A stretch of DNA of 64,000 bases from contig CAWEIK010000003.1 in NCBI GenBank assembly GCA_963809175.1, positions 806,001 through 870,000 on the forward strand. The letters run 5' to 3'. Both the position numbers and the translations under genes were made by a program. This document shows positions 7,038 to 16,668 of this stretch, piece by piece. Position 1 is the first letter of the stretch. Each line of letters starts with the position of its first letter. The DNA comes from JACCTU01 sp963809175 (GTDB taxonomy: Bacteria; Actinomycetota; Thermoleophilia; Gaiellales; Gaiellaceae). The notes beneath the pieces were generated by a model. It was given only the letters and a program-made list of their open reading frames with translations, was not told the DNA's origin and did not search any database.

Positions 7038-8246
7038 CTACTTCGCCGAGATCACTTTGCCGAGCGGGTTCCACTGGTTCTTCGACCACCGCTGAAGCTG
7101 ACCCTGGTCGAGCGGGAAGTGGTCGGTGGCGCTCGTCTTGACGACAACGCCCGGGATGAGGAACGGGTTGTTCCTCAGGTTCAGGTTCGCGACCGCCCGC
7201 ACGAGCGAGGCTCGCGTCGGGTTCCTGCCCGCCTTCTTGAGCGCCTCGACAAACGTGTAGGCAACAGCCATCGAGTAGACGTGGAAGCCGTCGTTCACGT
7301 CGCCGCGCGGAAGGTGCTGCCGCATGATCGACTTGTAGAGCTTCATACCCGCGTCGTTCTTGAAGCGCGGCATCAGCGGGTCCTTGATCGAGATGAGCGT
7401 GATCGCGCCCTCGATGATCCTCGGGTTCGCCGTCGCCGAGACGATCCGCATGATGTTCGTCGCGCTGCCGACCTGGTTGACGTAGACCTGCGGACGCCAG
7501 CCGAGCCGGTTCGCCGCGACGAGGCCCCGGATCGCGAACGGCGGCGTGGTGATCAGCAGGAGCACGGTCGCGCGCGAGCTGCGGAGCCGCGCGATCTGCG
7601 ACGAGACGTCGGTCGAGAGCGGGTCGTAGCTCTGCTCCGCGACGAGGTTCCTGCGCTTCGCGCCGAGGCCCGTCTTGAAGCCCCCGAGCAGGTCCTTGCC
7701 GTAGTCGTCGTTCTGGAAGAGCACGGCGATCTTCGCGTTCGGCTTCGTCTTGATGATGTGCCGCGCGTAGACCTTGCCCTCGCCGACGTAGCTCGGCAGG
7801 AAGCCGATCGTGTACGGGTAGCGCTTGTAGTCGCGGCCGAACGTCGTCGCGCCCGAGCCTGCGAAGAGCTGCGGCACCTTCGTCGCGTTCAGGAACGAGC
7901 GCACCGACAGGTTGTGCTCGGTCCCGAGCGAGTTGAAGATCGCGAAGACACGCTCCTGCTGGACGAGCTGACGAGTCGCCTGCACGGTCTGCGCGGGGTT
8001 GTACTGGTCGTCGACGTACTTGTAGGTGATCTTGCGCCGGTTCACGCCGCCGCGCGCGTTCACGTGCTTGAAGTAGGCCTCGGCGCCCCGGCCGACCGAC
8101 GCATAGGACGCGGCGATCCCGGAGAGCGGCACCGTGCCGCCGATCACGATCTCGCCGGAGCTGACGCCCGGGTCGGCGGACGGCCGAGCCGAGGCCGCGC
8201 CCGTCGAGAGGGCGAGCGCGAGCAGAATGACCCCAAGGACGCGCAT
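7038..8246 (-). CDS. livK: Branched-chain amino-acid-type ABC substrate-binding protein (Liv system 1)
   Basis: 402 residues: signal peptide MRVLGVILLALALSTGAASA without a lipobox cysteine, then a periplasmic-binding-protein type I fold with the family start GEIVIGGTVPLSGIAASYA and PNAKIAVLFQNDDYGKDLL in the second half. It is the last gene of the leftward operon livG-livF-livH-livM-livK, 7 bp after livM. The ligand could be a branched-chain or other amino acid, an amide or an aromatic acid; the family does not fix it. It is clearly similar to the binding protein at 61241, from the paralogous operon. Confidence 0.9.
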   Translation of the reverse strand: MRVLGVILLALALSTGAASARPSADPGVSSGEIVIGGTVPLSGIAASYASVGRGAEAYFKHVNARGGVNRRKITYKYVDDQYNPAQTVQATRQLVQQERVFAIFNSLGTEHNLSVRSFLNATKVPQLFAGSGATTFGRDYKRYPYTIGFLPSYVGEGKVYARHIIKTKPNAKIAVLFQNDDYGKDLLGGFKTGLGAKRRNLVAEQSYDPLSTDVSSQIARLRSSRATVLLLITTPPFAIRGLVAANRLGWRPQVYVNQVGSATNIMRIVSATANPRIIEGAITLISIKDPLMPRFKNDAGMKLYKSIMRQHLPRGDVNDGFHVYSMAVAYTFVEALKKAGRNPTRASLVRAVANLNLRNNPFLIPGVVVKTSATDHFPLDQGQLQRWSKNQWNPLGKVISAK

Positions 8247-8253
8247 CGGAAAG

Positions 8254-9261
8254 CTAAGACCGAGGATACAGCCGGGAAGTTAGAGGTCTTGTGAGCCGGC
8301 GCAGGAGACCGCCGACGCCCATGGGCAGGACGATCATCAGCACGATCAGCACCGCGCCGTAGATCACCCCCGGAACGCCCGGCGCCTTCGAGATGTCCTG
8401 CGCCCACTGGGGCAGGAAGACGAGGAATGCGGCGCCCGCCACGAGCGGCGCCAGCGAGCCGAGCCCGCCGACCGCCAGGCCGACGAGGAGCTGGATCGAG
8501 CGTTCGACGGGGAACGCTCCCGGCTGCACCGAGGAGTTCAAGATCGTGAGCAGCGAGCCTGCGACGCCGGCGTAAAACGCGGAGACCGAGAACGCGAGCG
8601 TCTTGTGCGACGCGAGCCACACGCCGGACGCCGCCGCGGCGATCTCGTTGTCGCGGATCGCGCGGAGCGAGCGTCCGAAGCGGCTGTGGTGGATCGCCCA
8701 GGCGACCGCGAACAGCACGAGCGCGATCGTCCACGTCAGGTAGTAGAGCCAGTCGTTGAACGAGAGCACCTTGCCGCCCGGGAGCGTGACCAGGAACTCG
8801 GGCAGGCCGGTGCTCCCCTCCGCCTCGAAGAGATTGATCCCGCCGCTCCCGCCCGTGAAACCGTCGAACTTCTTGATCACGATCGGTGTCGCCACGGCGA
8901 CGCCGAAGGTCGCGAGCGCGAGATACGGGCCTGAGAGCCGCAGCGCAGGCAGGCCAAACGCGGCGCCGGCGACGGCGGCGAGCAGCCCGGCGAGCGGGAT
9001 CGTCCAGATGTCGCGCATTCCGTGATCCGCGACGAGGATCGCGGTCGTGTAGGCGCCGAGCGCCATGAACGCGCCGTGACCGAGCGAGATCACGCCCGTG
9101 TAGCCGGTGAGCACGTTCAGGCCGAGGATCGCGATGAAGAAGATCCCGATCAGCGCGAACTCCGACGCCCGGAAGTCGGAGAGCCGGAACGGCAGGTAGA
9201 CGACGATCGCGACGAGGAGCGCGAAGCCGAGCGCGCGGAGCGTGTAGCGGAGCGCCCTCAT
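8254..9261 (-). CDS. livM: Liv-type ABC permease LivM (system 1)
   Basis: 335 residues with about nine membrane helices. The LivM signature GLNVLTGYTGVISLGHGAFMALGAY is near residues 55-80, and the cytoplasmic coupling loop reads RFGRSLRAIRDNEIAAAASGV. It pairs with LivH as the membrane channel. Its ATG overlaps the livH stop (ATGA), showing translational coupling. A few basic residues follow the last helix (LLRRLTRPLTSRLY). Confidence 0.92.
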   Translation of the reverse strand: MRALRYTLRALGFALLVAIVVYLPFRLSDFRASEFALIGIFFIAILGLNVLTGYTGVISLGHGAFMALGAYTTAILVADHGMRDIWTIPLAGLLAAVAGAAFGLPALRLSGPYLALATFGVAVATPIVIKKFDGFTGGSGGINLFEAEGSTGLPEFLVTLPGGKVLSFNDWLYYLTWTIALVLFAVAWAIHHSRFGRSLRAIRDNEIAAAASGVWLASHKTLAFSVSAFYAGVAGSLLTILNSSVQPGAFPVERSIQLLVGLAVGGLGSLAPLVAGAAFLVFLPQWAQDISKAPGVPGVIYGAVLIVLMIVLPMGVGGLLRRLTRPLTSRLYPRS

Positions 9262-10139
9262 ACGCGCTTCACCACGCTCCGGCCGAAGAGGCCGTTCGGC
9301 CGCAGCAGCAGGATCCCGAGGATCAAGATCAGCGCCACGGGCAGCCGTAGGTCGGCGAAGAAGTCGATGTACGCGCCGACGAGGTTCAGCACGACGCCGA
9401 TCACGACGCCGCCGACGACCGCGCCGAGCGGGCTGTCGAGCCCGCCGAGCACTGCGGCGGCGAACGCGAAGATCAGCACCGGGAGCATCAGGTTCTGGTC
9501 GAAGCTCCCCTGCGTCGGCGCGACGAGGATCCCGGCGACGGCCCCGAGCACCGCGGCGAGCCCCCACCCGAGCGCGAGCATCCACGAGACCCGGATGCCG
9601 TGGAGACGGCTCGACTCGGGGTTGAACGCCGCAGCGCGCATTGCAAGACCGACGCGCGTCCGCTGGAAGAACACCCAGAGCACGAGCACGATCGCGAGCG
9701 AGACGCCGATGATCCCCAGGTCCTGAGCGGCGATCACGACGCCGCCGATGTCGAAGGTGGTGCTCGGGAACGGGTTCTCGAGCGTTCGCTGCTCGCCCTT
9801 CCAGATCCAGGCGGCCGCCCCGTTCAGCAGGATCAGGAGCCCGATCGTCACCGTCACGACGGTGATCGCCTGCGAGCGCGACACGGTCTGGATCACGAGC
9901 CGCTCGATCAGGACGCCGCCGACGAACGAGATCGCGAGCGTGAGGAAGAACGCGACCCAGTACGGCAGGCCGCGGTCGAGGAGCTCCCAGCAGATGAACG
10001 TCGAGAACATCGCCATCTCGCCCTGCGCGAAGTTGACGACGCCCGTCGAGCGGTAGATCAGGACGATCGCGAGCGCGAGCAACGCGTAGACGCCGCCGGA
10101 CGCGATCCCCGAGACGACCTGTTGGAGGACGTCGGCCAC
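9258..10139 (-). CDS. livH: Liv-type ABC permease LivH (system 1)
   Basis: 293 residues, about eight membrane helices. The N-terminus LQQVVSGIASGGVYALLALAIVLIYRSTGVVNFAQGEMAM is the LivH hallmark; the coupling loop is RVGLAMRAAAFNPESSRLHGI. The GTG at 10139 shares one base with the livF stop. The same one-base junction occurs in the operon at 59272. Confidence 0.93.
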   Translation of the reverse strand: MADVLQQVVSGIASGGVYALLALAIVLIYRSTGVVNFAQGEMAMFSTFICWELLDRGLPYWVAFFLTLAISFVGGVLIERLVIQTVSRSQAITVVTVTIGLLILLNGAAAWIWKGEQRTLENPFPSTTFDIGGVVIAAQDLGIIGVSLAIVLVLWVFFQRTRVGLAMRAAAFNPESSRLHGIRVSWMLALGWGLAAVLGAVAGILVAPTQGSFDQNLMLPVLIFAFAAAVLGGLDSPLGAVVGGVVIGVVLNLVGAYIDFFADLRLPVALILILGILLLRPNGLFGRSVVKRV

Positions 10140-10846
10140 TAGTAACCCAGGTAGCTCTTCCGGACGGACTCGTTGCCGCGCAGCTCGTCGGCGGTTCCCT
10201 CGACGGCGACGCGTCCGACCTCGAGCACGTAGCCGCGCTCCGAGTGCTCGAGCGCGACGTTCGCGTTCTGCTCGACGACGAGCGCGGACATCCCGTGCTC
10301 GTCGATCCACGCGCGCAGGACGTCGAAGAGCTGCTTCACGACCAGCGGCGCGAGGCCGAGCGACGGCTCGTCGACGAGGATCAGCCGCGGGCGCGCCATG
10401 AACGCGCGGGCGAGCGCGAGCATCTGCTGCTCGCCGCCCGAGAGCGTCCCGGCCTGCTGGTCGCGACGCTCGGCCAACCAGGGGAAGTGCGTCAGCAGCT
10501 TCTCGTAGTCGCTCGCGTACCCGCTTCGGTCGCGGCGAACGTACGCGCCGAGCTTGAGATTCTCGTCGACGCTCAGCTCGGCGAAGGTGCCGCGGCCCTC
10601 GGGCACGTGCGCGATTCCGAGCCGCGCGACGGCCTCGGGCGATCGGGGCAGTGACTTGCCGTCGAACCGAAGCCCGCCGCTCCGCCGCACGGTTCCGGAG
10701 ATCGCGCGCAGCGTCGTCGTCTTGCCGGCGCCGTTCGCGCCGAGCACCGAGACGACCTGGCGCTCGCCGACGTCGAGGGTGATCCCGTGCAGCGCCTGGA
10801 CCGCGCCGTAGCGCGCTTCGACGTCCTCGAGCTCAAGCAGCGGCAC
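10139..10846 (-). CDS. livF: Liv-type ABC ATPase LivF (system 1)
   Basis: 235 residues. Walker A GANGAGKTT (about 36-44), signature LSGGEQQMLALARA, Walker B LILVDEPSLGLAP and the switch region VVEQNANVALEHSERGYVLEVG. It ends RKSYLGY as LivF proteins usually do. It overlaps the end of livG by 14 bp. Confidence 0.95.
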   Translation of the reverse strand: MPLLELEDVEARYGAVQALHGITLDVGERQVVSVLGANGAGKTTTLRAISGTVRRSGGLRFDGKSLPRSPEAVARLGIAHVPEGRGTFAELSVDENLKLGAYVRRDRSGYASDYEKLLTHFPWLAERRDQQAGTLSGGEQQMLALARAFMARPRLILVDEPSLGLAPLVVKQLFDVLRAWIDEHGMSALVVEQNANVALEHSERGYVLEVGRVAVEGTADELRGNESVRKSYLGY

Positions 10847-11549
10847 TCGCGTCTCCGAGGTAGGCCTCGATCACGGCCGGGTCACGCTGGACCTCCTGCG
10901 GCGTGCCGCCGGCGATCACCTCGCCGAAGTTGAGCACGTAGACGCGGTCGGAGATCCCCATCACGAGGTTCATGTGGTGCTCGACGAGCAGCACGGTCGC
11001 GTCGAAGTCGGCGCGGAGCTGCTGGATGAAGCGCCCGAGCTCGCCGACCTCCTCGTGATTCAGCCCGCCCGCGGGCTCGTCGAGAAGCAGCAGCCGTGGG
11101 CCAGACGCGAGCGCACGCGCGAGCTCGACCCGCTTCAGGGTTCCGAACGGCAGCCCGGCCGCCGGCCGATACGCGAGCCCCGAGAGGCCGACGTACTCGA
11201 GCAGCTCCTCGGCGCTGCGCTCGCCGCGGCGAGCCTGCGCGCCGACCTTGACGTTGTCGAGCACCGAGAGCGTCGGCCAGAGCGCGACGTTCTGAAAGGT
11301 GCGCGCGACGCCGCGCTTGACGACGCGGTGCACCGGCGTGCGGAGCAGATCGTCGCCGTCGAAGACGACGCGGCCCTCGTCGGGCTTGTAGAGCCGGGTG
11401 ATCACGTTGAACGCGGTCGTTTTCCCCGCGCCGTTCGGGCCGATCAGCCCGACGATCTCGCCGGCCGGAACGTCGAACGACACGCCGTCGAGGGCGACGA
11501 CGCCCCCGAAGCGACGGGTGACGTTCTCAACCGAGAGGAGCGCCGCCAC
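10833..11549 (-). CDS. livG: Liv-type ABC ATPase LivG (system 1)
   Basis: 238 residues. Walker A GPNGAGKTT, then the LivG feature RGVARTFQNVALWPTLSVLDNV, an altered signature LPFGTLKRVELARALA (LSGGQ-like element replaced, as in many LivG), Walker B LLLLDEPAGGLNHEE and the switch H in VEHHMNLVM. The GTG start at 11549 has TACGAT 9 nt upstream, so the operon may have its own promoter, but the sulfatase gene ends only 21 bp before and read-through is possible. Confidence 0.95.
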   Translation of the reverse strand: MAALLSVENVTRRFGGVVALDGVSFDVPAGEIVGLIGPNGAGKTTAFNVITRLYKPDEGRVVFDGDDLLRTPVHRVVKRGVARTFQNVALWPTLSVLDNVKVGAQARRGERSAEELLEYVGLSGLAYRPAAGLPFGTLKRVELARALASGPRLLLLDEPAGGLNHEEVGELGRFIQQLRADFDATVLLVEHHMNLVMGISDRVYVLNFGEVIAGGTPQEVQRDPAVIEAYLGDASAAA

Positions 11550-11570
11550 GGCGGCGGGATCGTAATCGCG

Positions 11571-13250
11571 CTACCGGCAGACGGCGAGGCGGCGATCGAC
11601 CGACGCGCGTCGCCCGTCGGCGAGCGTCACGTTCGCGCGCAGGACGCCGGCCGCGCCGGAGAGCACGACCTGGAACGGGCTCTTGACGTCGGCTCCGGAC
11701 GGGCGCCCGCGATAGATCCAGTCCACGCGCGTGACCTGCCGGGCGTCCCCCCCGCCGAGCCCGACGCGGTGCTTGCCGCCGGTGCAGCGGGTCGAGACGG
11801 TCAGCGCCGGACCCTTGCGACAGTCGGCAGCCTTGCAGGCCCGCAGCGAGAGCAGCCTCCGTGCGAGATCGCTCCGGATCTGCGCATGCGTGGTGCTGTC
11901 GTGCAGGCTCGCGAGCTCGTTCGGGTCGGTCGCGAGGTCGTACAGCTCGCGCTCGCCCGTGTTGTGCTCGACGTAGACGTAGCGCGGAGTGTGGATCGCC
12001 GCGTACGTCGGCGTCTCGAGCAGCACGTCACGGCCGACGAACCGCGTCCGGTCGGCGAGCAGCGCGAGCAGCGACACCCCGTCGGAGGCCCTGCCGACCT
12101 TCGCGTTCGCCGCGTCGACGATCGTCGGGGCGAGGTCGATGTTCACCGCCGGCTGCGTCATCCGCACCCCGCGCGGGACGCCTGGGCCACGCAGGACGAG
12201 CGGAACGCGCGCCGACGGCTCGTAGTGCTGGACCTTCCCGTTCGGGATGCGATGCTCGCCGTGGAAGAAGCCGTTGTCGGCGGTGTAGACGATGAGCGTT
12301 CGCGCGAGCTCGCCGCTGTCCTGGAGCGCGCGCACGATCGCGGCGACGCCCTCGTCGACGGCGAGCAGCGACTCGAGCCGCTGGCGGTACATCTCCGTGA
12401 TCCCGTTGATGCGCGGGGTGCCGAACAGCGGCCGGCGCCGGACTGCGAGCGGCTTGTCCGAGACGTCCGCCTCGTTGAACGCGGGCGTCCGTGGCATCGG
12501 CTCCGCGGCGAAGCGGTTCCGGTGGCGAGGCGCCGGTACGGGCGTCGCGAGGTTCGCCGGGTCGTCCGACTCGCGTGGCCCGCCCGAGTGGGGCGCGAGG
12601 TAGGCGACGGACAGGAAGAACGGCTCCGTGCGCGACGCGAGCCGCTTCACCGCGTCGACGGCCTTCGCCGTGTACACGTCGGCCTGGTAGTCGGCCGCGG
12701 CCGTCCCGTAGCGGACGAGCTTGCCGTTCTCGTTCAGCGTGTAGTCGTAGAAGCGATACGTGCTCGGGTCGACGGAGCCGAACCACTCGTCCCAGCCGGG
12801 CGGCACCTCGGTCGGACGCTGGCGGCCGTAGCCGTTCAGGTACTTCCCGATGTGCACCGTGTGGTACCCGGCGAGCTTCAACCAGGCGGGGAGCGTGTTC
12901 GCGTGCGTCGGCGCGAGCTTCTCGTAGCCACCTTGCGGCAGCGCGTTGCCCATCACCGTGTGGTTGTGCCCGTACTGGCCGGTCAGGAAGGTCGTTCGTG
13001 ACGGGCAGCAGAGCGGGAACGAAACGTAGTTGTCGGCGAACGTGGTGCCCTGCTCCCCCAACAGCGCATTCACGTTCGTCATCACGCGCATCGACTCGAC
13101 CGTCTGGTCGTCGGCCATCACCACGACGATGTTCGGCCGTGGCTGGGGCGCCTCGGCGGCCGTGCTGCGTGGTGCGGGTGTGAGCCCGGCGACGAACGCA
13201 ACGCCGACGATCGCCCCGAACAGAAGGACGCGCTTCATCACCGGACTCAT
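11571..13250 (-). CDS. Secreted sulfatase (arylsulfatase family)
   Basis: About 559 residues. After a signal peptide (FGAIVGVAFVAGLTPAP) the alkaline-phosphatase-fold sulfatase domain starts RPNIVVVMADDQTVESMRV with the metal-binding DD. The formylglycine motif is C-C-P-S-R (cysteine near residue 81) followed by TTFLTGQYGHNH, with further active-site elements HIGKYLNGYG, YLAPHSGGP, YTADNGFFHGEHRIPNGK and the C-terminal DLATDPNE. It would hydrolyse sulfate esters outside the cell; the substrate is unknown. The extra C-terminal region of about 90 residues ends in a small beta-rich domain. I use the ATG at 13250; a GTG two codons earlier is possible. It follows the DUF255 gene by 6 bp. Confidence 0.92.
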   Translation of the reverse strand: MSPVMKRVLLFGAIVGVAFVAGLTPAPRSTAAEAPQPRPNIVVVMADDQTVESMRVMTNVNALLGEQGTTFADNYVSFPLCCPSRTTFLTGQYGHNHTVMGNALPQGGYEKLAPTHANTLPAWLKLAGYHTVHIGKYLNGYGRQRPTEVPPGWDEWFGSVDPSTYRFYDYTLNENGKLVRYGTAAADYQADVYTAKAVDAVKRLASRTEPFFLSVAYLAPHSGGPRESDDPANLATPVPAPRHRNRFAAEPMPRTPAFNEADVSDKPLAVRRRPLFGTPRINGITEMYRQRLESLLAVDEGVAAIVRALQDSGELARTLIVYTADNGFFHGEHRIPNGKVQHYEPSARVPLVLRGPGVPRGVRMTQPAVNIDLAPTIVDAANAKVGRASDGVSLLALLADRTRFVGRDVLLETPTYAAIHTPRYVYVEHNTGERELYDLATDPNELASLHDSTTHAQIRSDLARRLLSLRACKAADCRKGPALTVSTRCTGGKHRVGLGGGDARQVTRVDWIYRGRPSGADVKSPFQVVLSGAAGVLRANVTLADGRRASVDRRLAVCR

Positions 13251-13256
13251 ACCCAC

Positions 13257-15149
13257 TTAGGCGCTCACCGACGATGAGGGGTTGGTAAGGATCGCGTGAG
13301 CATCCGTGACCGGAGCACGGCAGGCGAACCGCTCGCACTCGTAGAGCGTCGGCCTCCCGTCAACGCGGGTCTTGCCCGCGAGCAGCGGCACCGCCTCGTC
13401 GGGACCGAAAGCGACCACCGCGTGCGGATCCCAGCCGGCGAGCGCGGCGAGCGCGATCTCGTCGCCGGGCGCGGCGAGCAGCGCGAGCTCACGCGGCGAC
13501 GACAGGTGGAGGTCGAGCGCCGCAAGCGTCCAACCGAAGGCCGCCGGCGCGCGTGCGAGCATCGGCAGCAGCAGCCTGAAGACTCCGGTCGCAGCCCGCT
13601 CGAGCTCCGCGTCGCCCCAGACCCGCCCGAGCCGCAGCAGCACGAACGCGAGCATCGAGTTGCCCGACGGCGTCGGGTGGTCGTCGAGGTCCTTTCTCCG
13701 AGTGACGAGCTCCTCGGCGTCGCTTGCCGACATGAAGAAGCCGCCGCGCTCGTCGTCCGCGAACCGTTCGATCGCGAGCAGCGCGATGCGGCGCGACTCG
13801 TGCAGCCAGCGTGGCTCGCCCGTCGCGACGTGGAGCTCGTAGAGGCCGTGCGCGACGTTCGCGTAGTCGTCGAGGAAGCCGGGGACGGACGTCCTTCCCG
13901 CCCGGCGCGACCGCACGAGCTCGCCGTCGGTCAGGACCTCGGCCAGCTGCGTCGCAATCACCAACAGGTCGTGGCGCTCGAGCATGCGGCCTGCCTCTGC
14001 GAGTGCGGCAAGAGCGAGGCCGTTCCACGACGTGATCACCTTGTCGTCGCGGGCGGGCTGGGGCCGCTGGTCGCGAATCGCGAGCAGCCGCGCGCGCGTC
14101 TCCTCGTCGAGCTCGCCGCGGAGGATCGAACGTCCGTGCTCGAAAGGCTCCAGCAGATCCTCCGGTGCGCCCTCGCCGGGTGCCCACGTGTACGTCGTGC
14201 CTTCGACGCCGTCCGTGTCGGCGTCCTGCGAGGACGCGAACCCCTCACCGTCGATCCACAGCTCGCGCACCAGGTAGTCCACGGTTTGCGCGGCAACGTC
14301 GCGGTACCGCTCGTCCCCCGTGCGCGCCCAGCCGTGGAGATAGGTCGGGACGAGGAGCGCGTTGTCGTAGAGCATCTTCTCGAAGTGCGGGACGAGCCAG
14401 CGCTCGTCCACGGAGTAGCGGTGGAAACCGCCGCCGACGACGTCGTACATGCCGCCGAGCGCCATTCCGTCCAGGGTCTTGGTCACCAGGTCGAGCTCGC
14501 CGCGGCGCAGCAGGAACTCGAGCGCCGACGCGGGCGGGAACTTCGGCGCGCGGCCGAAGCCTCCCCACTCCGAGTCGAACTGCGAGTGGAGGCCGCGCAC
14601 CGCGGCCTCGAGGACGTCGTCGGTCAGCGGCTCGGAGGACGGTCCCTGCTCGTTCTGCACGCGCACGGCCTCGACGAGCGCCTGTGCCTGCCGCGTCACG
14701 TCGCCGCGTCGCTCGCGGTACGCGTCGGAGACCGCGACGAGCAGCTGTCCGAAGCTCGGCAGCCCGTGCCGCGGCTCGGGCGGGTAGTACGTCCCGCCGA
14801 AGAAGGGCTCGCCCTCGGGCGTCAGGAAGACGGTCATCGGCCAGCCTCCGTGGCCGCTCAGCGCGACGACGGCGTCCATGTAGACGGCGTCGACGTCGGG
14901 TCGCTCCTCGCGATCGACCTTGACGTTCACGAAGCGCTCGTTCATCAAGCGCGCGGTCTCCGGGTGCTCGAACGACTCGTGCTCCATCACGTGGCACCAG
15001 TGGCACGCCGAGTAGCCGACCGAGAGCAGGATCGGCTTGTCCTCCGCGCGTGCCCGGGCGCGCGCCTCCTGGCCCCACGGGTACCAGTCGACGGGGTTGT
15101 CGGCGTGCTGGAGGAGGTACGGGCTCGTCTCCTGCGCGAGGCGGTTCAT
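13257..15149 (-). CDS. DUF255 thioredoxin-domain protein (YyaL/SPATA20 type)
   Basis: 630 residues, typical of the family. The N-terminal thioredoxin-like DUF255 domain (about 1-165) contains LSVGYSACHWCHVMEHESFE with the CxxC pair, and GGWPMTVFLTPEGEPFFGGTYYPP. The rest is an alpha/alpha six-hairpin toroid like that of glycosidases or epimerases (WNGLALAALAEAGR, FLDDYANVAHGLYELH). The role is not settled. The ATG at 15149 has TAGCGT 6 nt upstream, again a leaderless arrangement. It heads a leftward run with the sulfatase and Liv system 1. Confidence 0.93.
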   Translation of the reverse strand: MNRLAQETSPYLLQHADNPVDWYPWGQEARARARAEDKPILLSVGYSACHWCHVMEHESFEHPETARLMNERFVNVKVDREERPDVDAVYMDAVVALSGHGGWPMTVFLTPEGEPFFGGTYYPPEPRHGLPSFGQLLVAVSDAYRERRGDVTRQAQALVEAVRVQNEQGPSSEPLTDDVLEAAVRGLHSQFDSEWGGFGRAPKFPPASALEFLLRRGELDLVTKTLDGMALGGMYDVVGGGFHRYSVDERWLVPHFEKMLYDNALLVPTYLHGWARTGDERYRDVAAQTVDYLVRELWIDGEGFASSQDADTDGVEGTTYTWAPGEGAPEDLLEPFEHGRSILRGELDEETRARLLAIRDQRPQPARDDKVITSWNGLALAALAEAGRMLERHDLLVIATQLAEVLTDGELVRSRRAGRTSVPGFLDDYANVAHGLYELHVATGEPRWLHESRRIALLAIERFADDERGGFFMSASDAEELVTRRKDLDDHPTPSGNSMLAFVLLRLGRVWGDAELERAATGVFRLLLPMLARAPAAFGWTLAALDLHLSSPRELALLAAPGDEIALAALAGWDPHAVVAFGPDEAVPLLAGKTRVDGRPTLYECERFACRAPVTDAHAILTNPSSSVSA

Positions 15150-15189
15150 TCCGACACGCTACGTCCCGCAGGGAGGTTATGGTCGGCGC

Positions 15190-15609
15190 ATGAGAAACCG
15201 CATAGCCACCAGGCTCAACCTCGTGTTCGCGTCGATCATCGTGATCGGCGTGTTCGTACAGGCGTATCTGATCGCCTCGTACGCGATGGGCGCCGGCCAG
15301 GACGCGCTCGACGCCCACGGCTTCGTCGGCGGCCTCGTGATCCATGGCTCCGAGCTGCTCGTGTTCATCACCGCCCTGGTTGCGTTCTGGGGCTGGTGGC
15401 GCTGGATCCTCGTCAACCTCGGGCTCTTCGTCTTCGGGACGATTCAGATCTTCCTGCTTCCCCCCGACGACGATCCCGGGAGCCCATGGGTGCACGGGCT
15501 GCACGGCCTGTTCGCGTTGTTCGTGCTGGTGTACGCCGCGTACATCGCGAAGCGCGATCTCCAGCTGCTCAGAGCAACCCCGATGCCCACGGCGCCGCCG
15601 GTCGCCTAG
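15190..15609 (+). CDS. Four-helix membrane protein of unknown function
   Basis: 139 residues with four predicted membrane helices: LVFASIIVIGVFVQAYLIASY, VIHGSELLVFITALVAFWGWW, ILVNLGLFVFGTIQIFLL and GLHGLFALFVLVYAAYIA. It resembles the small DUF6220-like proteins of actinobacteria, but I cannot assign a function. The ATG at 15190 follows TTATGG with 7 nt between. It is divergent from the DUF255 gene and has 18 bp to the next gene. Confidence 0.75.
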   Translation: MRNRIATRLNLVFASIIVIGVFVQAYLIASYAMGAGQDALDAHGFVGGLVIHGSELLVFITALVAFWGWWRWILVNLGLFVFGTIQIFLLPPDDDPGSPWVHGLHGLFALFVLVYAAYIAKRDLQLLRATPMPTAPPVA

Positions 15610-15614
15610 CGTCG

Positions 15615-15620
15615 TACCCT
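15615..15620 (+). promoter_or_regulatory. -10 TACCCT, leaderless start of the CoA-transferase
   Basis: TACCCT, 7 nt, ATG at 15628. It lies right after the stop of the preceding membrane protein gene, so this gene has its own promoter. Confidence 0.55.
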
Positions 15621-15627
15621 TGCCCGC

Positions 15628-16668
15628 ATGGCGTTCCAGCCGCTCGCGGGAATCAGTGTCGTCGACCTGACCTCGTCGCTCGCCGGGCCCGCGTGCACGC
15701 AGCTGCTCGCGGCGCTCGGCGCCGAGGTGACGAAGGTCGAGCGGCCGGACGGCGACGAGGCGCGGGCCTGGGGACCGTCCATGTTCTTTGCCGTGAACGC
15801 CGGCAAGCGGTCGGTCGTGCTCGACCTCAAGGTCGTGGAGGACCGCGCGGAGCTGCTGCGCCTCGCCGAGGACGCCGACGTGTTCGTCACGAGCCTTCGT
15901 CCCGGCGCCGCAGAGCGGCTCGGGCTCGGCCCCGACGAGGTGCCCGCTCGCATCTACTGCCGCATCGACGCCTTCGGGCCCGGACCGCTCGGCGAGGAGC
16001 CCGGCTACGACCCGCTGATGCAGGCGTTCGCCGGTCTCCTCTCGGTGACGGGCGAGCCGGGCGGCGCGACCGTTCGCGTCGGCGTGTCGCTCGTCGACTA
16101 CGCGACGGCGTGGTGGGCGGCGATCGGGATCCTGGCCGCGCTGCCGTCGGGCGAACGCCACGTCGTCGAGGTCTCGCTGTTCGAGACCGCGCTCGCGCTC
16201 GCCGGGTACCACGTCGCGGATGCGCTCGCGGGCGACGAGCCGGGCAAGCACGGCTCCGCGTTCCCGCACATCGCGCCGTACCAGGTGTTCGAGACGCTCG
16301 ACGGAGAGGTGATGCTCGCCGCCGCGAACGACCGGCTGTTCGTCGAGCTCGCGCGGCGGCTGGAGCTCCCGGTCGACGAGCGCTTCGCGACGAACGCGTC
16401 GCGCGTCGAGCACCGCGACGAGCTCGCCGCGCTCCTGCAGGACCGCCTCCGGCGCGAGCCGACCGCGGTCTGGCTCGAGCGGCTGCGCGGGATCCCGATC
16501 GCGCCCGTGCAGACGATCCGCGAGGCCGCCGAGCACCCGCACACCCGCGCGCTCGGGATCGTGCAGACGCTCGACGGACGCGAGCGCCTGGCGGAGCCGC
16601 TGCGGATCGACGGCGAGCGCGTCCACGTGGACACGCCGCCGCCCGAGCTCGGTCAGCCGGCCCGGTAG
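15628..16668 (+). CDS. Class III CoA-transferase (CaiB/BaiF family)
   Basis: 346 residues. The N-terminal Rossmann part starts PLAGISVVDLTSSLAGPACTQLLAALGAEVTKVE, with the conserved nucleotide-binding start, and the catalytic-Asp region follows GEEPGYDPLMQAFAGLLSVTGEP. Such enzymes move CoA between carboxylic acids. The protein is somewhat shorter than the usual 390-430 residues, mainly in the C-terminal part. It converges on a hydroxymethylglutaryl-CoA lyase gene with a 16-bp overlap of the two 3' ends, hinting at a shared role in leucine or branched acyl-CoA breakdown. Confidence 0.88.
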   Translation: MAFQPLAGISVVDLTSSLAGPACTQLLAALGAEVTKVERPDGDEARAWGPSMFFAVNAGKRSVVLDLKVVEDRAELLRLAEDADVFVTSLRPGAAERLGLGPDEVPARIYCRIDAFGPGPLGEEPGYDPLMQAFAGLLSVTGEPGGATVRVGVSLVDYATAWWAAIGILAALPSGERHVVEVSLFETALALAGYHVADALAGDEPGKHGSAFPHIAPYQVFETLDGEVMLAAANDRLFVELARRLELPVDERFATNASRVEHRDELAALLQDRLRREPTAVWLERLRGIPIAPVQTIREAAEHPHTRALGIVQTLDGRERLAEPLRIDGERVHVDTPPPELGQPAR